Source: Sellimonas sp963559135 | GTDB taxonomy: Bacteria > Bacillota > Clostridia > Lachnospirales > Lachnospiraceae | Assembly (NCBI GenBank): GCA_963559135.1 | Contig: CAUWJP010000021.1 | Coordinates: 1-53,954, forward strand | Length of the DNA stretch: 53,954 nt | Direction of reading: 5' to 3' | Shown here: in pieces, positions 51,179 through 53,954 of the stretch | Position numbering within the stretch: position 1 is the stretch's first letter | How the letters are laid out: each line of letters starts with the position of its first letter | Program-made: the position numbers and the translations under genes | Notes under the pieces: generated by a model | Database searches by the model: none | What the model was told of the DNA's origin: nothing | Seen by the model: the letters and a program-made list of their open reading frames with translations, nothing else

Positions 51179-52579
51179 ATGAACAGATTAAAACCATTTA
51201 TTGGGGATAAAAAGTTTTATATGCTTGTTCTCGGAGTCGCTATACCCATTATGATTCAAAATGGGATTACCAATTTTGTCAGCCTTCTTGACAACATTAT
51301 GGTAGGGCGAGTGGGAACCGAGCAGATGAGCGGTGTAGCGATTGTCAACCAGATTTTTCTGATTTACAATCTCTGTATTTTCGGAGGTGTATCCGGCGCA
51401 GGCATTTTTACAGCACAATATTACGGACAGCGTAATGATGAGGGAGTCCGGAATACGTTTCGATTTAAAGTATGGATCGCCGGCATCATGACTCTTCTGG
51501 CCATTGTTATTCTGCTGGCTTTTCACAAGCAGCTTATCATGCTCTATCTTCAGGGAGACCAGGGTGGACAGGATATGCAGGCAGCTTTGAAGTACGGGAT
51601 ACAGTATGTAAAAATCATGCTTATCGGTTTGCCACCGTTTATGATGGTACAGTCCTATTCCAGTACATTGCGTGAAACAGGAGAAACGGTTCTGCCAATG
51701 AAAGCAGGTATCATAGCTGTGTTGGTCAATCTCGTGTTTAACTATATTCTGATTTATGGGAAATTCGGGGTACCTGCACTTGGAGTCATGGGAGCGGCTG
51801 CGGCAACGGTGCTTTCCCGATATGTGGAAGCGGCCATTGTAATCGGGTGGACACACAGCCATCCGTATTTTTACAGTTTTTCAAGTGGATTATACCGGAC
51901 GATGAAAGTTCCTCTGAACTTGACAAAAAAGATCCTTATAAAAGGAACACCGCTTCTTGTCAACGAGACGCTCTGGGCGGCAGGTGTTGCACTGTTGATG
52001 CAGTGCTATTCGGTACGTGGACTGGATGTAGTTGCCGGAATGAATATTTCCAACACGATTGCAAATCTTTTTAATGTAGCGTTTATCGCGCTTGGCGATT
52101 CTGTCGCCATTATTGTGGGACAGCTTCTTGGAGCGGGAAAAATGAAAGAAGCAAGAGAAACGGATACGAAGCTGATTGCATTTTCGGTAGCTCTATGTTT
52201 TGTAATTGGAGCAGTGATGGCTTTAGCTGCAGCACCTCTGTTCCCGCAATTTTACAATACAAGTGATGAGGTAAGGCATATGGCACGCATTTTTATCATT
52301 GAAGCAGCCTGCTTTATGCCAATAAACGCATTCCTTCATGCGGCTTATTTCACATTGCGTTCTGGTGGCAAAACAATGGTGACGTTTTTTTTCGACGGTG
52401 CGTATGTTTGGATTGTGAACGTCACACTTGCTTTTGTTTTAAGTCATTTTACGGGACTATCGATTTACTATATCTATTTTGCAGTTATGGCAGCGGATAT
52501 TATTAAATGTATCATCGGATTCGTTCTTGTAAAAAAAGGAGTATGGTTGCAGAATATTGTAAAAGAAGAGGAAATATAA
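51179..52579 (+). CDS. MATE family efflux transporter
   Basis: 466 aa, about 12 membrane helices in two halves. N-terminal PIMIQNGITNFVSLLDNIMVGRVGTEQMSGVA (residues about 20-50) is typical. Sodium- or proton-coupled exporter of unknown drugs. GGGGG ribosome site. Ends in a terminator. Confidence 0.93.
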   Translation: MNRLKPFIGDKKFYMLVLGVAIPIMIQNGITNFVSLLDNIMVGRVGTEQMSGVAIVNQIFLIYNLCIFGGVSGAGIFTAQYYGQRNDEGVRNTFRFKVWIAGIMTLLAIVILLAFHKQLIMLYLQGDQGGQDMQAALKYGIQYVKIMLIGLPPFMMVQSYSSTLRETGETVLPMKAGIIAVLVNLVFNYILIYGKFGVPALGVMGAAAATVLSRYVEAAIVIGWTHSHPYFYSFSSGLYRTMKVPLNLTKKILIKGTPLLVNETLWAAGVALLMQCYSVRGLDVVAGMNISNTIANLFNVAFIALGDSVAIIVGQLLGAGKMKEARETDTKLIAFSVALCFVIGAVMALAAAPLFPQFYNTSDEVRHMARIFIIEAACFMPINAFLHAAYFTLRSGGKTMVTFFFDGAYVWIVNVTLAFVLSHFTGLSIYYIYFAVMAADIIKCIIGFVLVKKGVWLQNIVKEEEI

Positions 52580-52626
52580 AAATGACAGCCGGCAATATGC
52601 AATACATGTTGTCCGGCTGTCATTTT
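52579..52626. terminator. Intrinsic terminator between convergent genes
   Basis: AAAATGACAGCCGG (52579-52592) pairs with CCGGCTGTCATTTT (52613-52626), with more pairing inside. Confidence 0.85.
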
Positions 52627-53149
52627 ATTCGTAATAAGAAGGGTAGTGGACATCCTCCTTTAGATCTGAGATCGCATTATTTGCTTTGTTATAATAGTAA
52701 AGAGCGGAACTTGTAAAAATAAATTTTTTCGGATTTCCATTTTCATCCGTCAATGAATCATAAAGTTCAGTAAAGATTTTTCTGTAAGCACGCGCCGTAT
52801 CAATATCTTTATGAAGAATACAGTTTTTGATATCATGATAAATGGAATACAACTGGTCTGGTACTTGGTGGTTAAAAAAAGTTGGCTGAATGCATAATTC
52901 ATCCATAGAATTTCTGAAATCCATGCTTATAAGTTCAAGAGTGGGCAAGTCAAAAGAGTCAGCGACTGTTTGGTTTGCTTTTATTTCATCTTCAATACTT
53001 GGTAGAATAGTGACGATATTTTGAATACTCTGGTGAATGGACAGAATCAAATAATTTTTATTTTGATAATTTTGAACAGTGTCCATCAAAAAATATGAAG
53101 CAAAAAAAATTAGTAGAACGCGACATATTTGTTTCTTATATTTTTTCAT
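52625..53149 (-). CDS. Hypothetical membrane-anchored protein
   Basis: 174 aa. One N-terminal anchor (about 6-23), then a helical extracellular-type domain, Asn- and Tyr-rich. AT-rich compared with the left half. The start at 53149 has GGAGG eight bases upstream; frame opens to 53182. Not recognised. Confidence 0.7.
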   Translation of the reverse strand: MKKYKKQICRVLLIFFASYFLMDTVQNYQNKNYLILSIHQSIQNIVTILPSIEDEIKANQTVADSFDLPTLELISMDFRNSMDELCIQPTFFNHQVPDQLYSIYHDIKNCILHKDIDTARAYRKIFTELYDSLTDENGNPKKFIFTSSALYYYNKANNAISDLKEDVHYPSYYE

Positions 53150-53198
53150 TGGGTAATCCTCCCAGGTTATGGAAATATCCATATCGCTAATATTTATC

Positions 53199-53462
53199 TT
53201 AAGGATTTGTCAAAGTTTCTATCACATAACTTATCATTAAAAATACCAGTATTAAAGAGAATATAAAGCAAATAAAATCAAAAGAACGATGTGATTTTTT
53301 CCATTCGGAAAATAAAAATACTGCTATAACTACTGTATATATCATGAATATACAATTGGTATAAAAAGGAGAAAATATTTCCCTTGAAGAACAAAAAATA
53401 TATACGAGCGAAACAAGAATATATAATACAAATATGTAATTGATTTTAGATTTCTTTTTCAT
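53199..53462 (-). CDS. Small hypothetical membrane protein
   Basis: 87 aa, three hydrophobic segments (about 8-25, 33-52, 62-82). AT-rich. GGAGG ribosome site. Pairs with the preceding minus-strand gene, 49 bases apart. Confidence 0.65.
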   Translation of the reverse strand: MKKKSKINYIFVLYILVSLVYIFCSSREIFSPFYTNCIFMIYTVVIAVFLFSEWKKSHRSFDFICFIFSLILVFLMISYVIETLTNP

Positions 53463-53736
53463 ACTTTTCGCCTCCAGTCATTGCAGAATAATATTTTTTT
53501 TCACAACTTCAGTATTAACATTTATTTATATGCCAATTGTAATCTGATTTTAGCTATTAGTCCAGCTGATAAAAAGAAAAAACAAAGATTAAGAAATTAT
53601 AAAAAAATAAATAAATAAACTTTCGATTTATGCGATCATGGAAATAAAAAGGAAAGTCATTGACAAGAAAAAAGTGGACTCGTATGATGAAGATAATCTT
53701 TTAAAATTTTGTTTTTCTAATATTGGGAGGGAGAGC
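53463..53736. other. AT-rich intergenic stretch
   Basis: No gene with a ribosome site is seen in these 274 bases. An in-frame ATG at 53638 leads into the HD gene but has no ribosome site. Runs of A and T dominate, unlike the first 43 kb. Confidence 0.6.
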
Positions 53737-53916
53737 ATGACAAAGGAAACATATGATATCATTGAAGAATACATGATGAAAATGATGCCCGCTCCGGCAC
53801 ACGATAGTCTGCATATGTACAGAGTATTAAATTATGCGATGAAAATTGCAGAAAGTTACAATTATGTTGATCGAGATGTGCTGATCGCGAGTTGTTTACT
53901 AGTAAGCGCAAAATAA
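53737..53916 (+). pseudogene. HD-domain protein, interrupted at the window edge
   Basis: The ATG at 53737 follows GGGAGGGAG. About 55 residues (MTKETYDIIEEY..., His26 in HDSLHMYRV, then DVLIASCLL) match the first part of an HD-superfamily domain. The expected HD dipeptide after LL is replaced by VSAK-stop, because an apparent mobile element begins at 53902. The original function (metal-dependent phosphohydrolase) is lost here unless the element excises. Confidence 0.65.
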
Positions 53917-53954
53917 TTCGACGGATTGTGTTGCCCTAAAAATCATTCCATAAT
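53902..53954. mobile_element. Left end of a probable IS66-family element (cut by window edge)
   Basis: The junction sequence begins GTAAGCGC, matching the GTAA start and GTAAGCG pattern I remember for IS66 terminal repeats. IS66 elements duplicate eight bases, so GTTTACTA (53894-53901) would be the expected target duplication. Only 53 bases are visible. Confidence 0.45.

Overview
This window looks like chromosomal DNA from a low-to-mid GC Gram-positive anaerobe of the Clostridia, most likely a gut Lachnospiraceae. The basis is the canonical Firmicutes block ylxM-ffh-rpsP-khpA-rimM-trmD-rplS-lepB-rbgA-rnhB-yraN, strong GGAGG ribosome sites with ATG, GTG and TTG starts, many TGnTATAAT extended -10 promoters, a short-form HisG with HisZ, a YlbJ-type sporulation protein, and a Cys/Gly-rich small protein of a kind I associate with Lachnospiraceae. 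The genus is not determined. No rRNA, tRNA, CRISPR array or prophage block is visible.

Layout. 1-9.9 kb: the first codons of a probable luxS, a histidine phosphatase, an ABC-F ATPase with an M24 peptidase, a patatin-like hydrolase, TruA with an altered catalytic residue, a thioesterase, two overlapping unknown genes, two COG0523 (CobW-type) GTPases and a repeat-containing Cys-rich protein. 10-20 kb: an intracellular subtilisin-like protease, then the SRP/ribosome-maturation/signal-peptidase block, a PgeF-type enzyme and an MscS channel. 20-34 kb: housekeeping genes for RNA modification (rsmD, an RsmF-like enzyme, RsuA- and RluA-like pseudouridine synthases), peptidases, a nitroreductase, a YgiQ radical-SAM protein, a HAD phosphatase, an SDR and a RecU-like resolvase. 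33.8-39 kb: an incomplete histidine operon, hisZ-hisG-hisD-hisB and a fusion of a degenerate HisF-like barrel with HisIE. 39-43.3 kb: coaD, an RmlD-like reductase, a PF06541 membrane protein, and a 360-base interval with a near-consensus promoter and a folded candidate leader RNA before an unknown gene.

43.4-54 kb is more accessory. It holds a short deformylase, a methyltransferase broken by a frameshift at a perfect 25-bp inverted repeat, a CpeT-like protein, azlCD, a sugar-type ABC importer lacking its own ATPase, a DUF1653 gene, an SDR, a MATE exporter, two AT-rich membrane-protein genes of unknown function, and an HD-domain gene cut by what looks like the left end of an IS66-type element at the window edge.

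The clearest candidates for something undescribed are the structured leader near 42.3 kb, the Cys-rich repeat protein with a sigma-K-like promoter, the CobW fusion protein, the TruA Asp-to-Glu change, and the HisF-like/HisIE fusion in an operon without hisH, hisA, hisF or hisC. The palindrome at the broken methyltransferase looks like a fossil of a template-switch mutation. All family assignments are from reading the sequence and memory of the families; no search was run.
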